This document shows, piece after piece, positions 49,901-57,870 of a DNA stretch of 64,000 nt. Where the stretch lies: NCBI GenBank assembly GCA_035771175.1, contig CM069599.1:34443562-34507561 (forward strand), given 5' to 3'. Made by a program: the position numbers and the translations under genes. The notes under the pieces are model-generated. The model worked only from the letters and a program-made list of their open reading frames with translations, was not told where the DNA came from and did not search any database. Source of the DNA: Paratinospora sagittata. Its lineage: Eukaryota; Streptophyta; Magnoliopsida; Ranunculales; Menispermaceae. Within the stretch, counting starts at the first letter, position 1, and each line of letters begins with the position of its first letter.

Positions 49901-52900
49901 TAACCTCGCCAAATAAAATTTAAAGAAAAAAAATTATGTTTTTCATGTTACTATGTGCAAATATTTTTTCAAAGTTTTTTCCCTTTGTTCATATTGAGAT
50001 TTTCAAAATGTTTTTTTTTAATATATTTTTAACAACTTTTGTTTTCTTTGATCATGTAGGTTACTTAATGATGGTAAGGAGTTGTAGGATTTGTTTTAAG
50101 GTACAATGGAGTGGTGATTGGTACATTAGATCAAAACTTCAGCTTTTAACTTTGATAAAGTTTGAAACTTGAACTACGGCTTTGAAGATTATATTTCCTT
50201 TAGGATTCTAAAATTCTAATGGCAAAGTTTGTGGTTCTTTAACATTTTCTGATAACATGTATAACAAGCAAAGAATTGATATGTTAGATTTGCAGCTTGG
50301 CATAGTTGCACAATATAGTTAACATGCATAAAAACATCTCGTAAAGTTTTTTTTTTTCTTTTTTGTTTCTTTGCATAGAAATAATTAATAATATTATATA
50401 TGCATTTTTAGAACTATGGTACAGTCTTAAAGAAAATGAGGAGCATACACCTTAAATAACCTTAGCGTGTACATCTTTCTCACATTTGCAAACGACGTCA
50501 ACTATGCCTCATGAGTCTTGGACATCAGTGCCATTAGAACTTACATATAAACAAATAAATAAATAACTAAATAAACATTAGAATATGAAACAAATAATAG
50601 AAACTTCATACCCCAATCGGTTGCCCATCCTCTTCCCAATTAAGACACACCACAGCCACATCATGAGACTTTATGCTTCGCAATAGCCTCCCATTCTGTT
50701 GTTGGCCAAAAAAGAAATACTTAATTGTTTCAAACATAAAATGCCTAAATATAAACAATATAAAGGATAATTCAACAGAACTAATCAAAAGATATGCAAA
50801 TAAAGAGAAACAAATTGCATAGACCAAGTGACAAAATACCATAGACAGTATATATGAATTAAAATATTACATAAACAAGTAAAAGGAATCTTGTGAATTG
50901 TGAAGTACTCAAAATTAGAAGCGGCAAAATCTAATTAGAATGAAAAATATCAAAAAGCCCAGATATAGATGGTACGGAAACAAAAATTTCAATAACTAAC
51001 TGTAGATTATAGCAGTCAAATCTTGAATTGAAATAAATTGTTTTGAAGCACGGGTGAATCGAATTGGAATCCAATTCAATAAATTGTAAGAATCGCATGT
51101 ATGATGCAATTTATAATTGTGTATTTATATAAACATAAGAACAATAAATATATGAAATTTAATTTATAAATTTTCTAATTGTTCATTTTTTCCCAGTTAA
51201 AGTTCCAAAATGAACCAATATTTTTTAAAGGATCATTTTGTTTGTGAAAGAAATTGTCCTTATAAAAATTTAGTTCATTCTAAAGTCGCACCGTTTTCAT
51301 TTTCAACTCCTATACCTTCTTTTACTAGATGAATAGCAATAGAGCATATAATTCCATAGCCAACAATATATGAAAGCATGCTCGTGGAGATTTTCAAATA
51401 CAAATTAGTATCAAGTTACTATTCACAAAACTCTGGGTTATAGTTGGGAGAGAATGCATATTACTCCAAATCAAATTTAGCACATGAAGCCTCAATGTTA
51501 GGAAAAGCATGCATAGGCAAGCATACTCAATTAATTGGATAAAAGGATCGATAGCAATGTTCAGCCAGGGCAGGAGTATCTACATGGGGCAATTTTCAAT
51601 TATTTGGTCTGAAAAAGCAGGATGTCTGGCCAACTTTTCTGCTCATTAGAAGCACAACCTATCTCATTTTTCAATAACCAGGCATATCGTGCCCTATGCA
51701 AAAACAAAATTATATATATATATATAAATCCAAAAAATAAAATGAAATAAACACAAAAAAAGGAAGCAAAAAAATGAAGAGAGGCAAAGAATAACAAAAA
51801 AGCTGCCACTGATTGCAGCACCTCTAGAGGACCACATTGTTAGTCATTTCCTTTTCTTTTTGCCAAATCAAAATTTAAAAGCACATATGATTCCATCATG
51901 CAACTATGAGCAATTGAAGCATTGTGAGACATGAATGACCTTCAGAGTAGGGAGACCAAGACAAAACAAGAAAAATCAATCTTAAGGAACAATTGCTTGA
52001 GAAGTAGAAAAGTTGCATGATAAAATCTTTCACTCAAATGAAGATAAAAAACTGCGACTAACAAAAGAATTACTAAAAAATGTCTTAGTATTATAAAAAT
52101 CTTTTAAATAGCTACTCACTTCAACATCATGCAACAAAATGGTGCCATCTTCCAGCCCCACAGCGATTGCTTTACCATCAGGGCGCCAACATAAAGATGT
52201 TATGGATCTCCCTGAAAAAGTTTGTGTATCTCAAAACAAGAAAAATTTTTAAAGCAACAGAGAGAAATAAATAACCAAAAACCTTATTAATATGCAGAAC
52301 ATCATTTGAATACAAGTAAACCAAAGTTAAATTGCTTAGGTCAATAAGATCTAACCAATTATTGAGTCATAGCATATACGAATAGGTGATGATCCTTTGT
52401 CTTCTTTAACTCGCATTGATTCTTGAACATCGTAATCATTTTTATCCAACTCAATTATAGTGCTAGATAACCCAAGCATAAAGCCGAATAAGCAAGAAAA
52501 ACAAAAAAATAAAAACCAAAATAAAATTTAAATAATAAAAAATAAAGACAAAACAACTTAAGAAGTCACCAAACCTGGCATATCTCATCTTTTATTTTTG
52601 GAATTATTTTGTATGAAAACACATATAATGACATAAATAATGCACCCAATTTTTAGAGTATTGAAATCCCACTCACAAGCTTTTCTCCAATAGGGTACAC
52701 ACACACAAGCAAGCTTGGGAATCTAAAAAAAACTTTCCACAAACACGAGAATAACCACTAAGAATCAGGGTTGGTTGTTTTTATGAATAAACTTTGAGGC
52801 ATGGTAGCATACACCTCAAGGCATCAGGTGATCTAGTCTCTTGGTTAGTAATATTAACATTGAGAAATTAACACATGCACAATAAGCTATGAACCTCGTA

Positions 52901-55900
52901 GAACTCCTTTTAGGCCTGAAAACTTGATTGCAGAACGCAATACTCATTACCTTCCCTTAAGGTGCACATCAAGACATAGCCTAAAATGCATGCCTAAACA
53001 ATTATGTTGGTTTTTGTGACTCATTAGTAATCAGTAGAACATGTTAAGATACAAGGGTTATATTTCTTTCCTATATAAGGTTTTTTTTGTGATCTTATGT
53101 AAGGTTTTTGTGCTATGTTTGCAATTACCTTAACAGAAACAGAAAATATTATATGGGGTTTCATAGTTGCTATGTTTTTTAAGGTGTTGTTATTTTTATT
53201 AGTTCTTGAAGTTGTTATAAGAGAAAAAATAGTGAAGAAATAAGTGAATCAACTTTTGTAGTTGGGAAAAGGTTTAGTTGAGTTGAGTTGAGTTGAGTTG
53301 AGTATAAATGAATTAATTTTTAATTTTATTGAAATCATTTTCATAAAAGGTAGAATTTGTTGAAATCAATTCAAATGTTTGTGAAGTTGATTTCATCAGT
53401 TTAATAGTTTAAAGAAATTGATTTTTAGTAATCATCACTAGTTGTGAAGTAAACATCATTCGCAAGTTCACAACAAGACAACATTTATGTCATGTTTTCT
53501 TTTCTGAACAAGAAAACTGAGTGAAAGTTCAACAATCTAGTGCACTCCTTCAACAATTTTCAAAGATCTCAAGCATGGTTCAAAAATTCTCCGAAATTCG
53601 GCGAACTTCTACGAATTCTTTCTCTTTTTTTACCATCGAAGTGCGAAGTGGATGTGAAATAAAAAATACAAAAATTCGCCGAAATAGTTCAATAAAATTC
53701 AACAAAATTCGATAAACTTCAATAAAATTCGATAAACTTCAATAAAATATCTATTTTTCAATTCAAAAATGCAAAAATTCGACAAGAAATTCGACAAAAT
53801 TCGATCAATTCAACAAAGCTCAATGAAATTCGACAAAGAAGTAAACAGATGTTATTTCATTAATAAAAAAAAAATATCAATAATTATGTATTATTTTCAA
53901 CTTCATCAACCAACATAGCAATATAAATTTTAAAAAATAATTTAATAAGCTAACAAATTATGTAGTTTATGGGATATGCTTTACCAAAAAGAGAAGAAAA
54001 GAAGCAAAAAATTAAATAAATAAAGTTGAAATAAGATAAAAACTTAAAAATAAATTAAAAAAGTTTCCAAAGCCATCTTCTTTTAGTTAACTCTTATAAA
54101 ACAGGATTAAAAAACATTACATTTAAATAATAAACTAACAAATTAAGTATGGTGGTATTCAAACTAGTAAAATATATGGTTGAGAAGCAAGCCACCAAAA
54201 AACTAAATATCAAAACAAAGAAAATAAATTAAGACCAAAAGCCACCATTTCAAATTCATTAACCCACTTAATAAGATTGATTTTGTTAGGTTACTTATTG
54301 GTATTTTTATGAATTAAAAGTGTTTATTTATATTAGTTTTTTAGCTTATACTACAATAAATCTATATATTTAAGCATATATCAAAAAAATTTCTGAACTT
54401 CTCTAATTAGGAATTTTTACAAAAATTCTCCATGTTAAATTAAACTTCTCCAAATTAATTCCAATTTTCAAGTGACCGAAGTCAAGTTGAAATCGAATTT
54501 TCGATCCTTGGATGTGCGTTAAACAATGTTAATGTAAAAACACATGCTTCAACCGATTATATTTATACTTTTATATGTGAAAAGTATCTATTTATGTTTG
54601 TTTTCATCATTTCTAATAGTAATTATGCATATTTTAACATCTATATAGAAATTCTTTAAACTTCTCTAAGTTGGCAAATTTTTACAATAATTCTCCAAGA
54701 CTTCTCAAACTTTCCCGAATTAATTCTGATTTTTAAAGGTCAAAGTGTCGGGCAAAATCGAAGTTTCGAACCTTGATCTCAAGTATGGAGACAAGGCATT
54801 GTGAATGTATTGATTTATCATGAGCTTCTTCTTGTGATATCATCTCCTCGAAGAATAGATCTTTACAAGTTGAACAGTTTTGGGCCATCTACCATCGCCT
54901 TAGACTTGTACAACACATTTGATAAAGCTAGAAGTTAAAATTGCTCGATCTTTTGGGATGGTGGTCCTAGAAGCAAGGGCATATATCAAGTATTTGTGGG
55001 GGAAAGAAAATGCACTTTCTAAGAGATATAAATTAGGAAAAGACATTCCCAAATGTGCTCTACTCGAACTTATATAAATGCCACCAGCACACACTCATGG
55101 TCACGCAGACTCAATAGATGACTGGAGCACTCAATCGCAGTCTTGAGTCCACGGATGTAATCAAACAAACTTGTGCTTACATTTAAAAGTTGCATGACCC
55201 ACACAACATAAGGTTCTAGACACTTTGCATGTATATGCAACAAAAGGATCAGATTTGCTTGAGATTTCTAGGCATTATAATTTATAAATGATCATGAAAG
55301 AACCCAACAACATGAATGTATAACAATATTCTACTCAACTCAATTAAGTCTTTTCCCAACTATATGGGATCAGCTAATTGAATTAGCTTTCTCTACTCTA
55401 CTTGATCAAGAGTTAAGTCGACACTTAAATAACAAGTAGTTATATCTTTCTTAATTATTTATGTTCATATTATTTTAGGTCTTCCTTTACCTTTATCATT
55501 ATTGTGGATTGTCAATAGGTCACTCTTCCTAACTAAAGCATCTAAATTCTTCTTTGCATGTGTCCAACCAACCTTAATCGGTTTTCTCTCATTTTATCTT
55601 CAACTGAGGTTACTCCTACTCTTCTCAACTGTATTCATCTATAATCCATGAATGTTCATCAATATTCTTCAATAAAAACAGCTGGAGTAATCACCGAGGG
55701 TTATTATTGACTCAACTAAGCCTTTTTCCAACTATATGTGGTCAGCTACACGAATCTACTTCCTCCACTCCTCTCTATCAAAACATTAAATCGACATCTA
55801 AATTACAAGTAGTTCTAATATGAGATTCAGAATCAAGCATCAAAAATAGCACAAAAAGTCCAAATACAGAATCAAAACACAAGTGCGCTAGCAAATCTGC

Positions 55901-56230
55901 AATTTCGAACTTTAAGAGAACAAAATAAAAAGAACAACAGAACAAAAACAACAACTAGAAGAACCTGGCGAGATGGTCCATAATCTCTGCCAATTGAAAC
56001 GATGCAGTAGGATTTTCGAATCCTCTGTAACCATAGCCAACAGATCCTTCTCTGGATTCCACTCCGCCATCTTGATCTAAACAAGATTTCAATCAAACAG
56101 ACGGAAATCTTAAACTGACGAAGAATTGAAACGCAAGTTGCTTTGAGAATGAAAACCAAACCTGAGCAGCGAGCGGTTTGTCGAACTGAAGCTGAAACGG
56201 AATAGTTCCTTGAATCTCCTCGGTTTCCAT
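25993..56230 (-). CDS. APC4: Anaphase-promoting complex subunit 4 (APC4), 19 exons over 30 kb
   Basis: APC4 is a platform subunit of the APC/C ubiquitin ligase that drives mitotic exit. Minus-strand exons are 56230-56162, 56076-55965, 52211-52120, 50695-50612, 46858-46619, 45182-45101, 41279-41125, 35806-35646, 35555-35455, 35254-35180, 31225-31046, 30891-30809, 30718-30620, 30426-30322, 29347-29209, 28054-27830, 27750-27598, 26772-26691 and 26087-25993. The N-terminus ([68 protein letters not shown]) is the APC4 WD40 part. The middle ([68 protein letters not shown]) is the APC4 helical domain, and the acidic tail ends [11 protein letters not shown]. The sum is 2332 nt, one more than a multiple of three. 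The surplus is an extra A in the A-run at 45120-45124 (exon 6). Without it the protein is 776 aa. Seven introns exceed 1.4 kb... introns 2, 4, 6, 7 and 10 are 3.7-5.3 kb and loaded with mobile elements. Confidence 0.95.
26150..26345 (+). mobile_element. RTE-type LINE 3' fragment (APC4 intron 18)
   Basis: The stretch AGTGTGGCCTATCAATAACT, then GATGATAGAGGCAGGAGAAG and AAAATAACATGGATAAAAAT, matches the C-terminal coding end of plant RTE LINEs (the GRGRPK-like segment). It matches the larger copy at 48296-48665. It is decayed by stops and is antisense to APC4. Confidence 0.7.
26985..27290. other. GC-richer unexplained block in APC4 intron 17
   Basis: This block is visibly richer in G and C than its surroundings and carries open frames of about 70 and 101 codons on the plus strand. 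I recognise no protein family and no repeat partner in the window. It may be a captured gene or retrotransposon piece. Confidence 0.4.
28412..29087. mobile_element. Non-autonomous DNA transposon with GCCTAGG-rich inverted ends (APC4 intron 15)
   Basis: The left end TTGTCAAGGCGATGTCTAGG is mirrored by the right end, which on the other strand reads TTGTCAAGGGCATGCCTAGG. Multiple CCTAGGC motifs lie just inside both ends. The interior of about 670 bp is AT-rich and noncoding. No clean target duplication was seen, so the superfamily is unassigned. Confidence 0.72.
29740..30180. other. Purine-rich and AT-rich repeat-like block in APC4 intron 14
   Basis: A purine tract (GAA/GAGA-rich, 29795-29880) is followed by AT-rich sequence with repeated CTACTAAA words, ending near GATCCTCATCACC. 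It resembles an LTR or MITE remnant but has no recognisable ends or partner. No coding potential is seen. Confidence 0.35.
31930..32040 (+). mobile_element. Retroposon 3' end with A tail (APC4 intron 10)
   Basis: The GC-rich unit CTGATGCGTAATGGGTGCG, then CCCCGTGGATTAGTCAGAC and GGGGCCCCTGGGAATGGATA, ends in CTCAAC plus an A-run at 32030-32039. The form resembles the 3' end of plant LINE or SINE retroposons. It contrasts sharply with its AT-rich surroundings. Confidence 0.5.
32440..33153. repeat. Long pyrimidine-rich tract with internal duplication (APC4 intron 10)
   Basis: About 700 bp is dominated by C and T on the plus strand. An imperfect unit repeats within it: TTCTCTTGCAGTTGCAA near 32605 and TTCTCTTGCAGCTGCAA near 32851, with CTCCTTTGATCTTT near 32547 and CCCCTTTGATCTTT near 32750. 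ORFs through it encode only Ser/Phe/Leu-rich low-complexity peptides. It directly abuts the target duplication of the next LINE. Confidence 0.75.
33171..34085 (-). mobile_element. 5'-truncated LINE with 17-bp target-site duplication (APC4 intron 10)
   Basis: The target duplications AGCTCTTTTTTGATATC (33154-33170) and AGCTCTTTTTTAATATC (34086-34102) differ at one base. A T-run at the left edge is the tail of a minus-strand insertion. The minus strand at 33914-33336 keeps an open frame with the zinc-binding RVT-associated domain ([54 protein letters not shown]). The reverse transcriptase part is missing. It is the same LINE subfamily as the copy at 36364-38931. Confidence 0.9.
36222..36363 (-). 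mobile_element. Retroposon split by a later LINE insertion (left part)
   Basis: On the minus strand this carries GATACCTCCCCGAGAGTG and ACAACTAACTACTAACATT with an A-rich tail (T-rich TATTTTTTTT repeats at 36222-36273 on plus). It is homologous to the 3' third of the unit at 11400-11622. A LINE interrupts it at 36364-38931; its continuation resumes at 38932. Confidence 0.7.
36364..38931 (-). mobile_element. 5'-truncated, decayed LINE with 16-bp target-site duplication (APC4 intron 7)
   Basis: It is flanked by GGTCTGTACCAGAATT (36348-36363) and GGTCCGTACCAGAATT (38932-38947). Minus-strand frames read, in order, the start of the reverse transcriptase ([20 protein letters not shown]), [19 protein letters not shown], motif [15 protein letters not shown], motif [16 protein letters not shown], and the zinc-binding C-terminal region ([19 protein letters not shown]). 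Where motif C should read Y/F-A-D-D the sequence reads YTNH, so both metal-binding Asp are lost. Stops at several junctions confirm decay. The endonuclease is absent. Confidence 0.92.
39039..39206. repeat. Two 84-bp tandem copies (APC4 intron 7)
   Basis: A unit containing TTATAGCTTTCAAGAAAAGC and ACTAATACTAACACCCTCA occurs at 39039 and again from 39123 with scattered substitutions. A weaker third echo lies near 39330. The CACCCTC and CAAGCGAAGCCC wording resembles plant LTR sequence, but no LTR ends were found. Confidence 0.75.
39675..39830 (-). mobile_element. RTE-type LINE 3' end fragment
   Basis: The plus strand reads CTCAACTAAGTCTTTTCCCA, then ACTACATGGGGTTGACTAC. This is the reverse complement of the RTE terminus (a TTGGGAAAAGACTTAGTTGAG-like end) also seen at 48665, 53250 and 55330. 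Only the last 100-150 bases are present. Confidence 0.65.
40360..40705 (-). mobile_element. GAATC-rich interspersed element, copy 1 (APC4 intron 7)
   Basis: The segment is full of GATTCA/TGAATC words. Read on the minus strand from 40705, AGTCAAATCATGAATCAGAA and the next 40 bases match the plus strand at 51012-51075. Two copies in opposite orientation indicate an interspersed element of unknown class. Confidence 0.6.
42830..42975 (-). mobile_element. tRNA-derived SINE, 3' portion (APC4 intron 6)
   Basis: On the minus strand it reads GAGGATAGGGAGGTTCACAT and later GCTTGGATACCCTCGGTTAT, matching the GTGTTGGCC-family copies at 14640 and 48075. A further 3' scrap lies near 48780-48815. The tRNA-like head is mostly missing. 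Confidence 0.65.
43358..44214 (+). mobile_element. hAT-like element, copy A (APC4 intron 6)
   Basis: Exact 8-bp direct repeats ATTAGAAC flank it at 43350-43357 and 44215-44222. The ends are CAAGTATCGAAAATTCG on the left and, on the opposite strand, CATGGTTCAAAAATT on the right. These are imperfect inverted repeats starting CA. An 8-bp target duplication is the hallmark of the hAT superfamily. The interior (857 bp) is noncoding and rich in GAATTTT words. Confidence 0.85.
45370..46024 (-). mobile_element. hAT-like element, degenerate copy C (APC4 intron 5)
   Basis: The right end TTTTTGGTCCTTG and the preceding CCAAATTAATTCCAAATTTT match the corresponding end of copy B. A CATGG left end at 45370 is bracketed by TATAAATA, which matches 6 of 8 bases of the right flank CACAAATA. 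The interior is badly eroded and the left boundary is tentative. Confidence 0.5.
48075..48290 (-). mobile_element. tRNA-derived SINE (GTGTTGGCC family), antisense copy (APC4 intron 4)
   Basis: The minus strand gives A-box-like TTGGTGTGATAGCCAATAAG and B-box-like AAGTTTGAATCCCACCCC, then GGCCACTTTCC and GAGGATAGGGATG, in the order seen at 14640-14790. It ends directly against an RTE fragment starting at about 48296. Confidence 0.75.
48296..48665 (+). mobile_element. RTE-type LINE 3' fragment (APC4 intron 4)
   Basis: Translation gives [20 protein letters not shown], then [30 protein letters not shown] and [20 protein letters not shown]. This is the typical C-terminal end of plant RTE LINEs after the reverse transcriptase. 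In-frame stops are present. It terminates in TTGAGTTGAGTT-type sequence, as RTE elements do. Confidence 0.82.
49632..49815 (+). mobile_element. Near full-length Au SINE (APC4 intron 4)
   Basis: The order is GGGAGCCTTGGTGCAATGG (A-box head), GTGTGACCATGTGGTCAC, B box GGGTTCAAGTAGTGG, GAAACAGCCTCTTGCG, GTAAGGCTGCGTACAATAGA and AGTTCGTGCACCGGGCTACC, then a T tail. This matches the plant Au SINE. The 9-bp repeats GTCTTTCTT at 49623-49631 and 49816-49824 look like the target duplication. Confidence 0.9.
51012..51125 (+). mobile_element. GAATC-rich interspersed element, copy 2 fragment (APC4 intron 3)
   Basis: AGTCAAATCTTGAATTGAAA, TTGTTTTGAAGCACGGGTG and AATCGAATTGGAATCC match the reverse complement of 40640-40705. 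Only one end is recognisable. Confidence 0.55.
53250..53310 (+). mobile_element. RTE LINE terminus with TTGAG tail repeats
   Basis: GTAGTTGGGAAAAGGTTTAG runs into four TTGAG units, the terminal repeat form of plant RTE elements. Only about 60 bases survive. Confidence 0.65.
53574..54775 (-). mobile_element. hAT-like element, copy B with duplicated end (APC4 intron 2)
   Basis: Exact 8-bp direct repeats ATCTCAAG flank it at 53566-53573 and 54776-54783. The left end CATGGTTCAAAAATTC and the outer right end TTTCGAACCTTG are the inverted ends. The sequence is the reverse complement of copy A over about 850 bp. An additional internal right-end-like sequence (TTTTCGATCCTTG at about 54514) means that the last 260 bp repeat the terminal region. 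Confidence 0.85.
55330..55830 (-). mobile_element. Two RTE LINE 3' ends in tandem (APC4 intron 2)
   Basis: The minus strand from about 55650 gives a decayed RTE C-terminal region and ends in TTGGGAAAAGACTTAATTG near 55340. A second, shorter RTE end (plus-strand CTCAACTAAGCCTTTTTCCA) lies at 55690-55830. Both point the same way and neither has a target duplication I could recognise. Confidence 0.7.
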
Positions 56231-56235
56231 TGCGA

Positions 56236-56260
56236 GAGAAGAAGAAGAAGAAGAAGAAGG
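56236..56260. repeat. GAA microsatellite at the APC4 leader
   Basis: About eight GAA units lie a few bases upstream of the APC4 ATG; on the gene strand this is a CTT-rich 5' leader. Pyrimidine-rich leaders are common near plant start sites, so this probably lies in the 5' UTR. Confidence 0.8.
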
Positions 56261-56874
56261 AACGGAGCTTCGAAGTTCAATGTTCCTTTGATCTCGAAAT
56301 GAAACGCGAAGAAATGATTCTTTCTTGTAGGTCTAGGGCGGGAAAAATGAGTTTGAACGGCTAAACCTAGAGTCTTACTCTTCTCTTGCTGGAGCCTAAG
56401 AACCAGACGGAAGTCAAGTGACCCGTCAGTCTCCGCATAATCGGGTTCGGGCCATGATTCCGATATGTACGTGGAGACTAAATATACCACAATATTTGAT
56501 CTTTCTACCGCATCTAAAAAAACTTTTTTTTTTTCTAAAACACTATCGTATGAATTATCTAAATTACTTTTAAATTAATTTTATTTTCATCTTAACTCAT
56601 TTTTACTAAATTTACCACACAATCAACCCCTGTACTATTCATCTTTTTCATTCCACAAATCCTAAACTTTTTATTTTCATCCCATAAACCCTAAATCATT
56701 ATTCTATTATCATTCTTCTCTATTGCTCCTACCAATCTTCATACTCTTCTTCCTCTAAACACTTTTTATAAGTTTTTACAACCATTTTTTAAATTTTTTA
56801 TAGTAATTTTTTTAAGTGTGTAAAAACCTCTAAGGAATCAAAAAATTTGATATTTACACCATTTAAAAGCATAA

Positions 56875-57845
56875 TGGCAGATGACTCAAGTTGGGACGAA
56901 GTTCGACAATATTTGGTGAGTTTTTTGCAGTTTTTTTATTGTGTATTTTGGGTTTTAAACGAAAAACATCGTCATCGGTTCGGGCTTACGTGCCCGAATC
57001 TATTAAACAGGTTCAGTCTATGTACCCGAACCTGTGTGTTAGGTTCGGTCTGTATGACCGAACCTAAGTGTTAAGTTTGGTTATATATGACTGAACCACT
57101 TGTTTTTTCATTTTTTTTTTTAGTCTTGTTAAATGAAATTATTTTTTTATGTCATTGTTATTGTTTTAATAATTTTTTTTGTCTAATTGTTTTTTTATTA
57201 TTATTATTGTAGAACGAAGGGTCAAGCCAAGGCAATATGATTGGTTTTAAGATCGTTATAGACTACACGAAGTAATTCACGTCAAATGTTTCATTCAGTA
57301 CTAAAGAAGAGCTTGTTGGATGAGTCCGTGAAGTTGAAAGGAGGAATGGATTAGTTCTCATTACTCGCAATTCTGATGTTGAGGGTAATGGTAGACGACC
57401 AGGAATCAACTTTGCTTGCGAAAGATTTGATCAATATAAATTTGTTGCTGAGAAAGTTTCAGTTGGTAAAAAGAAGAGAAATGACACGGGATCAAAAAAA
57501 TGTAGATGCTCTTGTCTGCTAAAGTGTAAGAGCCCTCGAGACGATGAATGGATAATAATTGTTGCATGCAACACTCATAATCATCCAGCTGCGAACTATT
57601 TAGAATGTCATTTATTTGCTGGAAGGTTAACCAACGAAGAAATGGAAATCATGATTCAAATGTCTAAAAGTCATGCAAGGCCGAAGGACATTTTGACGTC
57701 GTTCAAAAAAAGAGATGATAATAATGCTTCGACTTTGAAAACAATCTATAATGCAAGACAGAAGCATAACTTAATGAAATACGGGGGTAGATCTCAAATG
57801 CAACAACTCTTGCACAAGTTGGAGGACCCCGGTTTGAGATCATAG
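56875..57845 (+). pseudogene. MULE transposase N-terminal fragment (FAR1-like region), broken
   Basis: A first exon MADDSSWDEVRQYL (56875-56916) is followed by an intron and a second exon from 57213. The latter reads FSTKEELVG, a stop where Trp is expected, VREVERRNGLVLITRNSD, INFACERFDQYKF, KKCRCSCLLKCK, ACNTHNHPAANYLECHLFAG, RLTNEEMEIMIQMSKSHARP and ASTLKTIYNARQKH, ending at a stop after LEDPGLRS. This is the zinc-binding FAR1/WRKY-GCM1-like N-terminal region of plant MULE transposases. The catalytic DDE core that should follow is missing altogether. At least two in-frame stops are present, so it is inactive. Confidence 0.85.
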
Positions 57846-57870
57846 AATCGTGAAGAACTGAATTCCGGAC

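Noticed and set aside
56110..56490. 126-codon minus-strand frame overlapping the APC4 start
   Set aside because: It is out of frame with APC4 exon 1, crosses its donor site and encodes a Leu/Phe-rich stretch from the GAA microsatellite. The APC4 frame explains this DNA better.
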